Origin: Pseudomonas paraglycinae
GTDB lineage: Bacteria > Pseudomonadota > Gammaproteobacteria > Pseudomonadales > Pseudomonadaceae
Assembly (NCBI RefSeq): GCF_021601625.1
Contig: NZ_BQHR01000022.1
Span: forward strand, 1 to 64,000
Direction: 5' to 3'
DNA length: 64,000 nt
Shown: piece by piece, positions 8,817 to 18,283 of the stretch
Layout: each line of letters begins with the position of its first letter
How positions within the stretch are numbered: the stretch's first letter is position 1
Translations under genes and position numbers: made by a program
Notes under the pieces: model-generated
Told to the model about the DNA's origin: nothing
Databases searched by the model: none
The model's input: the letters and a program-made list of their open reading frames with translations, nothing else

Positions 8817-9377
8817 ATGTCGCACTTCGCCTCTTCCCGTCGTTTCAGCCTGGCCACTTTGGGCCTGTCGGTTGCCTTGCTGTCCAGTCCGTTCGCGTTC
8901 GCCGAATCCGCGTTGATCCAGCCACAGACCCTGATCGTCGATCAGAGCCTGCCCAAGGCCCAGCGAGATGCAATGGAACTGGCGGCGCGGCGTTACGGCA
9001 GTTTCTGGAACACGGGTGAAGAGGCGTTGGCCACCGCCGCCCTGTCGCCGCAGTTCGTCGACAAGACCCCGCCGGAAGGCCGGGTGCAGGGGCCGACCGG
9101 GCCGCTGCTGGCGTCGAAGTTCTTTCGCACGGCGGTGCCGGACTTGAGTTGCGAGATCGAGCAAATGATCGTCGCCGGGGATCGCGTGGTGGTGCATCTG
9201 CACTTTCGCGGGCATTTCACCGGCACGTTCAAGGCTCTCAAAGGGCAGGGCCAGCGTGTAGACTTCCGGGCAACCGATATCTATCAGATCGACAACGGTC
9301 GCATCGCGGCCAATTGGCATATCGAAGACAACATCAGCCTGATGGCGCAACTGCAAGCGCAGCCGCCGGCCAGCTGA
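8817..9377 (+). CDS. exported NTF2/SnoaL-like protein
   Basis: A 186-aa protein with a signal peptide (SRRFSLATLGLSVALLSSPFAFA, cut before ESA). The mature part resembles the SnoaL-like/NTF2 fold: an N-terminal helix region with RYGSFWNTGE, then beta strands VVVHLHFRGHFTG and VDFRATDIYQIDNGRIAANW, close to ester-cyclase-like proteins. The substrate is unknown. The start at 8817 is chosen over one six codons upstream because it fits the signal-peptide length; both are possible. dsbB follows 25 nt later and may be co-transcribed. Confidence 0.72.
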   Translation: MSHFASSRRFSLATLGLSVALLSSPFAFAESALIQPQTLIVDQSLPKAQRDAMELAARRYGSFWNTGEEALATAALSPQFVDKTPPEGRVQGPTGPLLASKFFRTAVPDLSCEIEQMIVAGDRVVVHLHFRGHFTGTFKALKGQGQRVDFRATDIYQIDNGRIAANWHIEDNISLMAQLQAQPPAS

Positions 9378-9402
9378 ACCATGGACATGAAAGGGAAACG
9401 CG

Positions 9403-9912
9403 ATGAGCGAGGAAACGATTCGATTGGGACGTGAGCGGCGCTATCTGGTGTTGCTGGGCATCATCTGCCTGGCGCTGATCGGCGGCGCGCTGTACATGCA
9501 GATCGTGCTGGGCGAGGCGCCGTGCCCGCTGTGCATCCTGCAGCGTTATGCGTTGCTGCTGATCGCGCTGTTCGCGTTCATCGGCGCGGCCATGCGCACC
9601 CGACGCAGCATCACGGTGTTCGAGGTGCTGGTGGTGATTTGTGCCATCGCCGGCGCCGGTGTCGCCGGGCATCACGTGTACACCCAGTTCTATCCGGCGG
9701 TGAGCTGCGGCATCGATGTGTTGCAACCGATCGTCGATGACCTGCCGCTGGCAAAGATCTTCCCGCTGGGCTTCCAGGTCGACGGTTTCTGCTCGACGCC
9801 GTACCCGCCGATCCTCGGCCTGTCGCTGGCGCAATGGGCACTCGTGGCCTTCGTGCTGGTGGTGATCCTGGTGCCGCTGCTGACCTCGCGTAACCGAAAA
9901 GCGTTGCGCTGA
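9403..9912 (+). CDS. dsbB: disulfide bond formation protein DsbB
   Basis: A 169-aa inner-membrane quinone reductase that reoxidises DsbA. There are four membrane helices. The first Cys pair is CPLC (Cys41-Cys44) and the second periplasmic pair is in VSCGID and GFCSTP, all four redox Cys present. Length is usual for the family. The ribosome site is AGGGAAACGCG before the ATG. Pseudomonads often have two dsbB paralogues, so which one this is remains open. Confidence 0.92.
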   Translation: MSEETIRLGRERRYLVLLGIICLALIGGALYMQIVLGEAPCPLCILQRYALLLIALFAFIGAAMRTRRSITVFEVLVVICAIAGAGVAGHHVYTQFYPAVSCGIDVLQPIVDDLPLAKIFPLGFQVDGFCSTPYPPILGLSLAQWALVAFVLVVILVPLLTSRNRKALR

Positions 9913-9943
9913 ATCAACTTTTCGGCGCGTGCGCCGATAAACC

Positions 9944-9983
9944 AAACGCCTCGATTTGCGGTGACGCAGATCGAGGCGTTTTG
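9944..9983 (+). terminator. rho-independent terminator after dsbB
   Basis: AAACGCCTCGAT and ATCGAGGCGTTT form a 12-bp stem around a 14-nt loop, followed by a short T run. It sits 32 nt after the dsbB stop. Confidence 0.75.
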
Positions 9984-10736
9984 CATTTCAGGGTCTGTGT
10001 GAAAACACCGTGACGAACGGCAAGGAAGGGTGCGACAGGTGTGCGACATGTTGTCACACAGGCCGTGTCGCAGCTCGTTTCACAGGCCCGGATTGGAGTG
10101 CTGTTACAAAAAAGGATTGGTCTGTTTCAGCGTTTTTCGGTTTTTGCACGCGTGTGCCGGATCAGGCAGTTTTAACAGACTCCGGCAGATGGCCAAAAGC
10201 CTTGGCATATCGGGCTTTGCGCGGATCGCGCCGTGGGAAAAAGCCCTCGGAGCTGTCTGAACTGAGGCCGATAGACCTACATTTTTTGGTGTTTTTGTTG
10301 AGAATCGATTTCGATAACATGCGGAACTTTTGCAAAAACGGTGATGGATTGTTGCTCGGAGCGATAAAAATTATTTCGGGATAAGACATGGTGTATAGGG
10401 CGCTACCTATCTACAATCGCCCGCACTGAATTCCCGGCACTGTTCAGCCTTTATTAAGGAGGCGAGCAGGAAGTCGGGTGTCGAGCAGCCGAGAGGCTTG
10501 CGAGACACCCAGGTGTCGGTGCCTTCCAACTTTCCGCACCAAATGGAATTGGTCTGTAACAAGGCCTTTGACCACGAATTCGAATAAGAACTGACCGCTG
10601 TCCCAGGTTTTGTCGAGCGTCTGACGCGCGACGGGCGGCCCTTATTCAATCCAAAGAAAATGCCAACCCTTGGCAGGGTGAAGTGTTGGCGATCAAAACC
10701 CAACTGCATTGCGCAAGCTGCTTTAGAGGTCGTGAG
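9984..10736. other. long gene-free leader region before cyoA
   Basis: About 750 bp with only low-quality open frames. Base composition is AT-richer in 10260-10420 than the flanks, consistent with a promoter region. A stable hairpin lies at 10476-10510 (GGGTGTC..GACACCC with inner AGCC/GGCT). A weak Fur-like stretch is at about 10299-10317. A long 5' leader for the oxidase operon is likely, but the start site cannot be placed. Confidence 0.5.
10476..10510 (+). promoter_or_regulatory. leader hairpin upstream of cyoA
   Basis: The outer stem GGGTGTC/GACACCC with inner AGCC-GAGA-GGCT forms a two-part hairpin without a T run, so it is not an obvious terminator. It lies 226 nt before the cyoA start and would be in the operon leader if transcription begins near 10390-10430. 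Confidence 0.4.
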
Positions 10737-11678
10737 ATGAGTAAAAACAGGTACCCCAGATTACTAGGCCTAGTGCCGCTGCTCGGCACGTTGTTGCTGG
10801 GAGGCTGCAACATGACCTTGCTCAATCCAACGGGCCAGGTCGGCCTGGAACAGCGCAACCTGATCATCACCGCCACGCTGCTGATGCTGTTGGTCGTTGT
10901 GCCGGTCATCGTCATGACCTTCCTGTTCGCCTGGAAGTACCGCGCCTCGAACAAGAACGCCGTCTACACCCCGAAATGGTCGCACTCGACCAAGATCGAA
11001 GTGGCAGTCTGGACCATCCCGGTCCTGATCATCATTGCCCTGGGTTACATCACCTACAAGTCGACCCACTCGCTGGATCCGTATCGTCCGATCGAATCCG
11101 ACGTCAAGCCTGTGACCATCGAAGTGGTCGCGCTGGACTGGAAGTGGCTGTTCATCTATCCGGAACAAGGCATCGCCACGGTCAACAAGATCGTGTTCCC
11201 GGCGCACACCCCGGTTAACTTCCGGATCACTTCGGACGCGGTGATGAACTCGTTCTTCATCCCGGGCCTGGGCGGCCAGATCTACGCGATGGCGGGCATG
11301 ACCACCAAGCTGCACCTGATCGCTGACCGCAACGCTGAAATGGACGGTATCTCCGCCAACTACAGCGGCGCTGGTTTCACCGGTATGAAATTCAAAGCGA
11401 TCGCAACTTCTCAGGAAGATTTCGACGCCTGGGTAAGTGAAGTCAAAAAGGCACCTAAACAGCTTGAAGCCGCTGAATACGCAGCCCTTGCCAAGCCAAG
11501 CCAGAACAATCCAGTCGAGCTCTACTCCTCGGTCACGCCGAACCTGTTCCAGACCATCGTCGACAAGTACGAAGGCATGAAACCGGGCAAGCCGCTGAAG
11601 CACGAGAAGAAAGAGAAAGAAGTGGCGGCAACGGATATGGACTCGAATTCGCATTCAGCTGCCGGGGCAGAGGAGTAA
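10737..11678 (+). CDS. cyoA: cytochrome bo3 ubiquinol oxidase subunit II
   Basis: A 313-aa lipoprotein subunit of the proton-pumping quinol oxidase. The start at 10737 (after GAGGTCGTGAG) gives a lipoprotein signal with lipobox LLGGC (Cys24). Two membrane helices follow, then the periplasmic cupredoxin domain (about 125-230, with IEVVALDWKWLFIYPEQGIA). It lacks the CuA ligands, as expected for quinol oxidases. The C-terminal tail is Lys/Glu-rich. It is the first gene of cyoABCDE, with cyoB starting 3 nt after its stop. Confidence 0.95.
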   Translation: MSKNRYPRLLGLVPLLGTLLLGGCNMTLLNPTGQVGLEQRNLIITATLLMLLVVVPVIVMTFLFAWKYRASNKNAVYTPKWSHSTKIEVAVWTIPVLIIIALGYITYKSTHSLDPYRPIESDVKPVTIEVVALDWKWLFIYPEQGIATVNKIVFPAHTPVNFRITSDAVMNSFFIPGLGGQIYAMAGMTTKLHLIADRNAEMDGISANYSGAGFTGMKFKAIATSQEDFDAWVSEVKKAPKQLEAAEYAALAKPSQNNPVELYSSVTPNLFQTIVDKYEGMKPGKPLKHEKKEKEVAATDMDSNSHSAAGAEE

Positions 11679-11681
11679 ACG

Positions 11682-13712
11682 ATGTTTGGTAAATTAAGTT
11701 GGGAAGCGATCCCTTTCCACGAGCCGATCGTGATGGTCACCATCTCGATGATCGCGCTCGGTGGTCTGGCGTTGTTCGCTGCAATCACCTACTTCAAGAA
11801 GTGGACTTACCTGTGGACCGAGTGGCTGACGTCGGTCGACCACAAGAAAATCGGCGTGATGTACATCATCGTCGCCATGGTCATGCTGCTGCGCGGTTTT
11901 GCCGACGCCATCATGATGCGTACCCAGCTGGCCATGGCCACCGAGGGTTCGCCTGGCTACCTGCCACCTGAACACTATGACCAGATCTTCACCGCTCACG
12001 GTGTGATCATGATCATCTTCATGGCGATGCCATTCTTCACCGGCCTGATGAACCTTGCAGTGCCGCTGCAGATCGGCGCGCGTGACGTTGCGTTCCCGTT
12101 CCTGAACTCCCTGAGCTTCTGGCTGCTGGTATCCGGCGTCGTGCTGATCAACCTGTCCCTGGGCGTCGGCGAATTCGCCAAGACCGGCTGGGTTGCCTAT
12201 CCACCGCTGTCGGGTCTGCAATACAGCCCTGGCGTGGGGATGGACTACTACATCTGGGCGCTACAGCTATCGGGTCTGGGTACAACGTTAACGGGGGTCA
12301 ACTTCCTCGCGACCGTGCTGAAAATGCGTACCCCAGGCATGAAACTGATGGACATGCCGATCTTCACCTGGACCTGCACCTGGGCAAACGTTCTGATCGT
12401 GGCTTCGTTCCCGATCCTGACCGCTACCCTGGCACTGCTGACCCTTGACCGTTACATGGATTTCCACATTTTCACCAATGAACTTGGTGGCAATCCAATG
12501 ATGTACGTCAACCTGTTCTGGGCATGGGGCCACCCTGAGGTTTACATCCTGATCCTGCCGGCGTTCGGCATTTTCTCGGAAGTCATCTCGGCCTTCACCG
12601 GCAAGAAACTGTTCGGCCACCACTCGATGATCTACGCCTCGGGCGCGATCTCGGTACTGGGCTTCATGGTTTGGCTGCACCACTTCTTCACCATGGGTTC
12701 GGGTGCCAGCGTCAACGCCTTCTTCGGTCTGGCGACGATGCTGATTTCCATCCCGACGGGTGTGAAACTGTTCAACTGGCTGTTCACCATCTACCAGGGC
12801 CGTCTGCGCTTCACCAGCCAGGTTCTGTGGACCCTGGGCTTCATGGTGACCTTCGCCATCGGCGGCATGACCGGCGTACTGCTGGCCATCCCGGGTGCTG
12901 ACTTCGTTCTGCACAACAGCCTGTTCGTGATCGCTCACTTCCACAACGTGATCATCGGCGGCGCGGTATTCGGCTACATCGCAGGCTTCGGCTTCTACTT
13001 CCCGAAAGCGTTCGGCTTCAAGCTGCACGAAGGCTGGGGTAAAGCAGCGTTCTGGTTCTGGATCTCGGGCTTCTTCGTCGCGTTCATGCCGCTCTACGCT
13101 CTGGGCTTCATGGGCATGACCCGTCGTCTGAACGCCACCACCAACCCTGAGTGGGTACCGTACCTGTACGTTGCCATGTTCGGTGCGGTGATGATTGCTG
13201 TGGGTATCGCCTGCCAGCTGATCCAGCTGTACGTGTCGGTGCGTGACCGCAACAAGCCGGAAAACATGTGCGAACACGGTGACCCGTGGAATGCCCATAC
13301 CCTGGAATGGTCGACCTCGTCGCCACCTCCGTTCTACAACTTCGCTGTACTGCCAAAAGCAGACTGCATCGATCCGTTCACCGAGGCCAAGGAAAACGGT
13401 ACTGCGTACAAGGCTCCGGCCAAGTACGAACCGATCCACATGCCGAACAACACCGCCACTGGCGTGGTGATGGGCGCACTGCTGACCGTGTTCGGTTTCG
13501 CGATGATCTGGCACATCTGGTGGTTGGCGATCGCCAGCCTGGCCGGCACTGTCATCTACTTCGTGATTCACGCAGCACGTGACGATCAGGGCTACATGGT
13601 GCCGGTTGAAACAATCGAGCGCATCGAAGCCGAGCAGCACAAGCGTCTGGTAGCGGCCGGGAAGATCCCTGCTTCCGCAACCCGTGTTGAAACCAAGTTG
13701 GAACAGGCTTAA
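11682..13712 (+). CDS. cyoB: cytochrome bo3 oxidase subunit I
   Basis: A 676-aa haem-copper oxidase subunit with about 15 membrane helices, carrying haem b and the haem o3-CuB centre where O2 is reduced. Visible hallmarks are [13 protein letters not shown] (low-spin haem His), [17 protein letters not shown] (CuB His and cross-linked Tyr), WLHHFFTMG (paired CuB His) and HFHNVIIGG (haem ligands). Length is typical of CyoB. It is part of the tightly packed cyo operon. Confidence 0.96.
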   Translation: MFGKLSWEAIPFHEPIVMVTISMIALGGLALFAAITYFKKWTYLWTEWLTSVDHKKIGVMYIIVAMVMLLRGFADAIMMRTQLAMATEGSPGYLPPEHYDQIFTAHGVIMIIFMAMPFFTGLMNLAVPLQIGARDVAFPFLNSLSFWLLVSGVVLINLSLGVGEFAKTGWVAYPPLSGLQYSPGVGMDYYIWALQLSGLGTTLTGVNFLATVLKMRTPGMKLMDMPIFTWTCTWANVLIVASFPILTATLALLTLDRYMDFHIFTNELGGNPMMYVNLFWAWGHPEVYILILPAFGIFSEVISAFTGKKLFGHHSMIYASGAISVLGFMVWLHHFFTMGSGASVNAFFGLATMLISIPTGVKLFNWLFTIYQGRLRFTSQVLWTLGFMVTFAIGGMTGVLLAIPGADFVLHNSLFVIAHFHNVIIGGAVFGYIAGFGFYFPKAFGFKLHEGWGKAAFWFWISGFFVAFMPLYALGFMGMTRRLNATTNPEWVPYLYVAMFGAVMIAVGIACQLIQLYVSVRDRNKPENMCEHGDPWNAHTLEWSTSSPPPFYNFAVLPKADCIDPFTEAKENGTAYKAPAKYEPIHMPNNTATGVVMGALLTVFGFAMIWHIWWLAIASLAGTVIYFVIHAARDDQGYMVPVETIERIEAEQHKRLVAAGKIPASATRVETKLEQA

Positions 13713-13715
13713 ACA

Positions 13716-14342
13716 ATGTCGAACTTAGTGACCAATGCTGGACACGCCCATGGTCATGACCATGGGCACGATGACCATCACCACGACTCGGGCGAGATGA
13801 CCGTATACGGTTTCTGGCTCTACCTGATGACCGACTGCATTCTGTTTGCGTCGATCTTCGCGGTGTACGCGGTACTGGTAAACAACGTCGCCGGTGGCCC
13901 GTCGGGCCACGACATCTTCGAACTGCCATACGTGCTGGGCGAAACCGCTCTGCTGTTGTTCAGTTCGATCACCTACGGCTTCGCCATGCTGGCGTTGTAC
14001 AAAGGTAAGAAGCAGCAGGTTCTGGGCTGGTTGTTCATGACCTTCCTGCTCGGCGCAGGCTTCATCGCCATGGAGATCAACGAGTTCCACCTGCTGATCT
14101 CCGAGGGCTTCGGTCCTAGCCGTTCGGGCTTCCTGTCGGCGTTCTTCACGCTGGTCGGTACCCACGGTCTGCACGTGTCTGCCGGTCTGATCTGGATGGG
14201 CATCATGATGTACCAGGTCAACAAGCACGGCCTGACGGCGACCAACAAGACCCGTCTGAGCTGCCTGAGCCTGTTCTGGCACTTCCTGGACGTGGTGTGG
14301 ATCTGCGTATTCACCGTTGTTTACCTGATGGGGACCCTGTAA
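13716..14342 (+). CDS. cyoC: cytochrome bo3 oxidase subunit III
   Basis: A 208-aa integral membrane subunit with five helices, supporting assembly and stability of the oxidase. The N-terminus is His-rich ([20 protein letters not shown]), common in Pseudomonas CyoC. The conserved [16 protein letters not shown] and [14 protein letters not shown] segments mark the family. Its stop overlaps the cyoD start by one base (TAATG). Confidence 0.95.
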   Translation: MSNLVTNAGHAHGHDHGHDDHHHDSGEMTVYGFWLYLMTDCILFASIFAVYAVLVNNVAGGPSGHDIFELPYVLGETALLLFSSITYGFAMLALYKGKKQQVLGWLFMTFLLGAGFIAMEINEFHLLISEGFGPSRSGFLSAFFTLVGTHGLHVSAGLIWMGIMMYQVNKHGLTATNKTRLSCLSLFWHFLDVVWICVFTVVYLMGTL

Positions 14343-14677
14343 TGGCTAATGCACACTCCCATGACAGCCATGATGCTGGCCACGGCAGCGTAAAGTCGTA
14401 CGCCATTGGCTTCATCCTGTCGGTAATCCTGACCGTCATCCCGTTCGGCCTGGTGATGTTCCCGACCCTGCCGAAGTCGACGACGCTGGCAATCGTCCTG
14501 CTGTTCGCCGTGATCCAGGTGATCGTTCACCTGTATTACTTCCTGCACCTGGACCGTTCCATCGCTCAACGTAACAACGTGATTGCGTTCGTCTTTACGG
14601 CCATCGTGATCGTGCTGCTGGTCGGTCTGTCGCTGTGGATCATGTTCAGCATCCACACCTACATGATGGCGAAGTGA
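14342..14677 (+). CDS. cyoD: cytochrome bo3 oxidase subunit IV
   Basis: A 111-aa membrane subunit with three helices and a His-rich N-terminus ([15 protein letters not shown]). The start at 14342 overlaps the cyoC stop, indicating translational coupling. The family segment [15 protein letters not shown] is present. It helps CuB incorporation and complex assembly. Confidence 0.94.
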   Translation: MANAHSHDSHDAGHGSVKSYAIGFILSVILTVIPFGLVMFPTLPKSTTLAIVLLFAVIQVIVHLYYFLHLDRSIAQRNNVIAFVFTAIVIVLLVGLSLWIMFSIHTYMMAK

Positions 14678-14687
14678 GGTAAACCCG

Positions 14688-15575
14688 ATGTCGCTCAAGC
14701 ACTTTATCCAAATCACCAAACCGGGGATCATTTTCGGTAACGTGCTTTCTGTGGCAGGCGGGTTCTTCCTGGCCTCGAAAGGGCATGTCGATCTGGCCGT
14801 GTTTCTGGCAGCCATGATCGGCACTTCCCTGGTTGTGGCCTCCGGTTGCGTGTTCAACAACTGCATCGACCGCGACATCGACCTGAAGATGGAACGCACC
14901 AAGAACCGGGTGCTGGTCCAGGGCTTGATCTCCCTGAAACTGGCCCTGGTCTATGCGACCGTCCTGGGTGTCGCCGGCGTTGCGTTGCTGTACAAGGTGG
15001 CCAACCCGTTGGCTGCCCTGTTCGCCGTGATCGGCTTCATCATCTACGTCGGCTTCTACAGCCTGTACCTCAAGCGCAAGTCGGTTCACGGCACGCTGGT
15101 GGGCAGTCTGTCGGGTGCCATGCCGCCGGTGATCGGTTACGTGGCCGTGACCAACAGCTTCGACATGGCCGCGCTGACCCTGCTGGTGATGTTCAGCCTG
15201 TGGCAGATGCCGCATTCCTACGCCATCGCGATCTTCCGCTTCAACGATTACCTGGCCGCATCGATTCCGGTGCTGCCAGTGAAGCGCGGGATCCAGGTGG
15301 CCAAGAAGCACATCCTGATCTACATCCTGGCCTTCCTCGTGGCGACCTTGATGCTGACCTTCAGCGGTTACGCCGGCATGAGCTACCTCGCCGTCGCCGC
15401 GGCCATGGGCATGTACTGGCTGTACATGGCCTGGGCCGGCTACAAGGCGGTGGATGACACGGTCTGGGCACGCAAGCTGTTCGTGTTCTCGATCTTCACC
15501 ATCACCGCGTTGAGCGTCATGATGTCCCTGGACTTCAAGGTGCCGACCGAGCTGCTGCTGACGTACGCGCCGTAA
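14688..15575 (+). CDS. cyoE: protohaem IX farnesyltransferase (haem O synthase)
   Basis: A 295-aa UbiA-family prenyltransferase with about nine membrane helices that converts haem B to haem O for the bo3 oxidase. The two Asp-rich motifs are visible as [18 protein letters not shown] (about 60-78) and the [19 protein letters not shown] region, with [13 protein letters not shown] downstream. It is the last gene of the cyo operon and is followed by a terminator at 15596-15629. Confidence 0.95.
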   Translation: MSLKHFIQITKPGIIFGNVLSVAGGFFLASKGHVDLAVFLAAMIGTSLVVASGCVFNNCIDRDIDLKMERTKNRVLVQGLISLKLALVYATVLGVAGVALLYKVANPLAALFAVIGFIIYVGFYSLYLKRKSVHGTLVGSLSGAMPPVIGYVAVTNSFDMAALTLLVMFSLWQMPHSYAIAIFRFNDYLAASIPVLPVKRGIQVAKKHILIYILAFLVATLMLTFSGYAGMSYLAVAAAMGMYWLYMAWAGYKAVDDTVWARKLFVFSIFTITALSVMMSLDFKVPTELLLTYAP

Positions 15576-15595
15576 GGTTCGAACGTTGTACGAGA

Positions 15596-15629
15596 AACCC
15601 CGTTCATCGAGAGATGAGCGGGGTTTTTT
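15596..15629 (+). terminator. terminator of the cyo operon
   Basis: AACCCCG-TTCATC and GATGAG-CGGGGTT pair around a GAGA loop (one G-T wobble) and are followed by TTTTTT. It lies 20 nt after cyoE. Confidence 0.88.
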
Positions 15630-15805
15630 GTTGCTCGGTTGATGGAGAAACGACGTCCTTTGTCGCGAACAGACTCTCTCCCAAAAGGGTGGCGTAATCA
15701 GCCATTCCCCCGAAACGACTAGCTAGAAATCGACAGGTTGCGGTCGGTAGGCAAAAGTCCTAGATTCGGATCCAACTACATGCATCGATCTAGAGGCTGG
15801 GCGAA

Positions 15806-16297
15806 ATGACTGAGAGGATGACCTGCGACGAGCGATTCATTGCCCTGGCAAAAGAGCTGAACTACGACATCAATGGCGAGAACACGGTGGGTGGCAATTA
15901 CGCGCCGTTGATCCGTCATCGCGATGAGATCTACATCAGCGGCATGGTGCCGCGCACCGAGGGCAAGATTCAGTATCCGGGGCGGGTGGGGCAGGAGTTG
16001 ACGCTCAAGGATGCGCAGGCCGCGGCGAGTATCAGCGCGATGCGGTGTCTGGCCTTTATCGTCGATGCAGTCGGTTCGCTGGACAAGGTCCGGTCGTTGT
16101 TGCGGGTCACGGTGTACGTGAAGTCCACGCCGGATTTCGTCGACCTCAGCGAAGTCGCCAACGGTGCATCGGACGTATTCAGTTATGTGTTGGGCGATGT
16201 CGGGCGCCATACCCGCACCACCGTCGGTGTCTATCAGTTGCCGAAAAACGCAGCCATCGAAGTCGACATGATTGCCGCCGTGCACCCATCGGCATAA
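15806..16297 (+). CDS. RidA (YjgF/YER057c/UK114) family protein
   Basis: A 163-aa protein of the RidA superfamily, whose founding member hydrolyses reactive enamines/imines from PLP enzymes. Visible features are YAPLIRHRDEIYISGMVPRTEGKIQYPGRVG, SLDKVRSLLRVTVYVKSTPDFVD and the C-terminal LPKNAAIEVDMIAAVH. The acidic residue near the C-terminus is in place, but the catalytic Arg of RidA proper sits in a different context (GRHTRTTVGVYQLP), so it may be an Rid subfamily with another substrate. It stands alone between two terminators. Confidence 0.82.
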   Translation: MTERMTCDERFIALAKELNYDINGENTVGGNYAPLIRHRDEIYISGMVPRTEGKIQYPGRVGQELTLKDAQAAASISAMRCLAFIVDAVGSLDKVRSLLRVTVYVKSTPDFVDLSEVANGASDVFSYVLGDVGRHTRTTVGVYQLPKNAAIEVDMIAAVHPSA

Positions 16298-16316
16298 CCG
16301 CCAATCTGCGGACAAC

Positions 16317-16352
16317 AAAAAGCCCCGCCTGAAGTTCAGAGCGGGGCTTTTT
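16317..16352. terminator. bidirectional terminator
   Basis: AAAAAGCCCCGC ... GCGGGGCTTTTT with an inner CTGAA/TTCAG stem. It has A and T tracts on both sides and lies between convergent genes (RidA-like and the next leftward gene), so it can serve both. Confidence 0.88.
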
Positions 16353-16366
16353 CGTCAGCGCCGGTA

Positions 16367-17071
16367 TTACTGGGCGGCGATGCTGTAACCGTCGAACGCG
16401 GTCTGCTGTTGCAGCGCGGTGATGATGTTCTTGCGGTTGATCGCGTGCTCGGTGCCGGCGTTGTCGACGAAGGTTTCGCCTTCGATTTCCGCATCGTCGC
16501 CTTCACCGACGAAGGTGAAGCCGAGGAATTCCAGTGCCTCGCGATCTACGCTCAGGCGCGAGCGCGGTGTGCGCATTGGCAGGGTCACGCTGATGCCGTC
16601 CTTGCTGATGCTGAACACTTCAACGTCTTTCTTGGCGCGTGCGGCCTTGCTCTTGCCGCCGCTCGGGTTGCTGATCGCCTGGTGGGTCTGGTTCAGAACC
16701 TTGAGGGCCAGGCCATAGACGATTTCCTGGAACGCCGGATCGTCCTTGAAGCTGGACAGGATGCGGCTGATCGGGAATTTGCTGCTCAGATCTTCGAGGG
16801 CGGCGATGTCGGCGGCTTCGGCGTCCTTCAGGCGCTTGAGTTCGCCCATCAGCTCATAGGCCTGGTCGTCATCGAAGCGGTCGTGGGCCTGACGGATCGC
16901 GGCGCGCAGTTCGCGGATCTGATCGCTTTCGCGGCTCGACTGGAACGCGTCCAGCACCATCTCGCTGATGATCTTCGCCTGTGGGATGTGTTGTGAAAGA
17001 TTGATGGAGTTTTCGTATTCCGCTTTGGACGACAGAGTGACTACGGATTCAGCGGTGTTGAAATCGGACAT
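16367..17071 (-). CDS. hypothetical protein, 234 aa
   Basis: I do not recognise the family. The protein is soluble and acidic. Its N-terminal half is helical and charged (RELRAAIRQAHDRFDDDQAYELMGELKRLKDAEAADIAALEDL, about 55-95, likely coiled coil). Then comes a basic KSKAARAKKDVEV linker and a beta-rich C-terminal part containing LSVDREALEFLGFTFVG and GTEHAINRKNIITALQQQ. There are no membrane segments or Cys. It is monocistronic with its own upstream gap of about 170 bp. Confidence 0.7.
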   Translation of the reverse strand: MSDFNTAESVVTLSSKAEYENSINLSQHIPQAKIISEMVLDAFQSSRESDQIRELRAAIRQAHDRFDDDQAYELMGELKRLKDAEAADIAALEDLSSKFPISRILSSFKDDPAFQEIVYGLALKVLNQTHQAISNPSGGKSKAARAKKDVEVFSISKDGISVTLPMRTPRSRLSVDREALEFLGFTFVGEGDDAEIEGETFVDNAGTEHAINRKNIITALQQQTAFDGYSIAAQ

Positions 17072-17244
17072 TGAAATTTCACTACTTTTTTAACTTGAGA
17101 TGAGACGAGAAAGCGCTGGGGGCTTTTTCAGGCCGACTAATTTAGGGGAGCGCGGCAGCGTTGTCACGGAGCAAGGGGCCGGTGGTGCCGATTATTTATC
17201 CGGATGATTTGTGTTGAGCGACCTGGCACCGCGAGCGCTGTGCC

Positions 17245-17769
17245 TTATTCATTGGCGACGACATTCCTCGGCAACCGCTCGGACGCCAGAGCACGCAGTG
17301 TCCAGTAGAGCTTCAACGAGCGGGTGCTGATCAGGCCGCACAAGAACCCCGAAATAATCGACTTGAGCAACAGCAGGTCCGGGGACGCGAAACGCTCCGG
17401 ATGCACGTCATGCTGATAATTGAAGTAGTAGTTCGCAGAAAAGAACATCAGGTACATGATCAGGATTTTTGCCGTGCCCGGCATGATCAGGCCTGTCGCG
17501 GAGTCGTCGAGCACCACGCCCCGGCGGGAGAATACCAGCCAAGCCGACAGGCTGCCCAGCAACAGCGCGGCGAACCAGGTGCTGAAAAACACGCCCGGGT
17601 TGATCGTCAGGTTCAGTGAGTACAGCGACCATGCCAAAAACGCCGGGGGCGTTATCAGCATCGAGACACGACTCTCGCGTCGGGGAGAAAACGACTTGAT
17701 GCCGAAATAAACCACCAGCAGAAAAATCAGGTAAACCCGTATCGGAGTGTTTTGCAGAATCGTGAGCAT
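17245..17769 (-). CDS. DUF6622-like integral membrane protein
   Basis: A 174-aa protein with about four or five hydrophobic helices. The opening MLTILQNTPIRVYLIFLLVV resembles, from memory, the DUF6622 membrane family. No catalytic residues are evident and the role is unknown. The start follows an ...GCGCA leader with a weak ribosome site; no better start is seen. It is a single gene between two unrelated leftward genes. Confidence 0.65.
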   Translation of the reverse strand: MLTILQNTPIRVYLIFLLVVYFGIKSFSPRRESRVSMLITPPAFLAWSLYSLNLTINPGVFFSTWFAALLLGSLSAWLVFSRRGVVLDDSATGLIMPGTAKILIMYLMFFSANYYFNYQHDVHPERFASPDLLLLKSIISGFLCGLISTRSLKLYWTLRALASERLPRNVVANE

Positions 17770-17833
17770 TGCGCAGCATCCATGCTGGAAAAGGAGGAGG
17801 GTGGAGCATAGTCGGGGTCACAGTAACCGTCGG

Positions 17834-18238
17834 CTATTTCAGCCGCAAACGCTCCATCGCGATCACCGACGTTTCAAACCCCAGGCTGGCAAAAAACGCT
17901 TCAGCACCTTCGCGCCCGGCACGCAGAACCCATGTAATGTCGGTGTTATCGCCTATCACATGTTCGACCAGCGCCCGCCCGATTCCCGCGCGCCGGTGTT
18001 GCCCGTCGACCACGACCATCGACAGGTAACCGTTGGACAAACCATCGGTGATGGCACGGGCGAAACCGACAACCTGCTGGCCGCTCAATGCAACGGCAGT
18101 GCGTTGGGAGTTCTGGATGAGTTGTGCGAAATGTTCGGCGGTGCCGGTGCGATGACCCCAGCCGTGCCGCCCCAGAAACTGCCTTGCGGCCTCGACTTCC
18201 GTCGGCAGGAGGTCGCGTATTGAAATGTCCTTGTTCAT
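17834..18238 (-). CDS. GNAT family N-acetyltransferase
   Basis: A 134-aa small acetyltransferase. Motif A is LSMVVVDGQHRRAGIGRALVEHVI (about residues 70-92, Q/RxxGxG/A pattern HRRAGIGRA). The C-terminus GAEAFFASLGFETSVIAMERLRLK fits motif B. The start MNKDISIRDL is preferred over one ten codons upstream by comparison with usual GNAT length. The substrate is not inferable. Confidence 0.8.
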   Translation of the reverse strand: MNKDISIRDLLPTEVEAARQFLGRHGWGHRTGTAEHFAQLIQNSQRTAVALSGQQVVGFARAITDGLSNGYLSMVVVDGQHRRAGIGRALVEHVIGDNTDITWVLRAGREGAEAFFASLGFETSVIAMERLRLK

Positions 18239-18283
18239 TCGTTGATCCCGTCCCTGGTGTGTTTCCAACAGTAGTCGCGTTGC

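Noticed and set aside
12288-13640. 450-codon frame antisense to cyoB
   Set aside because: Shadow frame rich in His, Gln and Arg; the cyoB frame carries all oxidase motifs.
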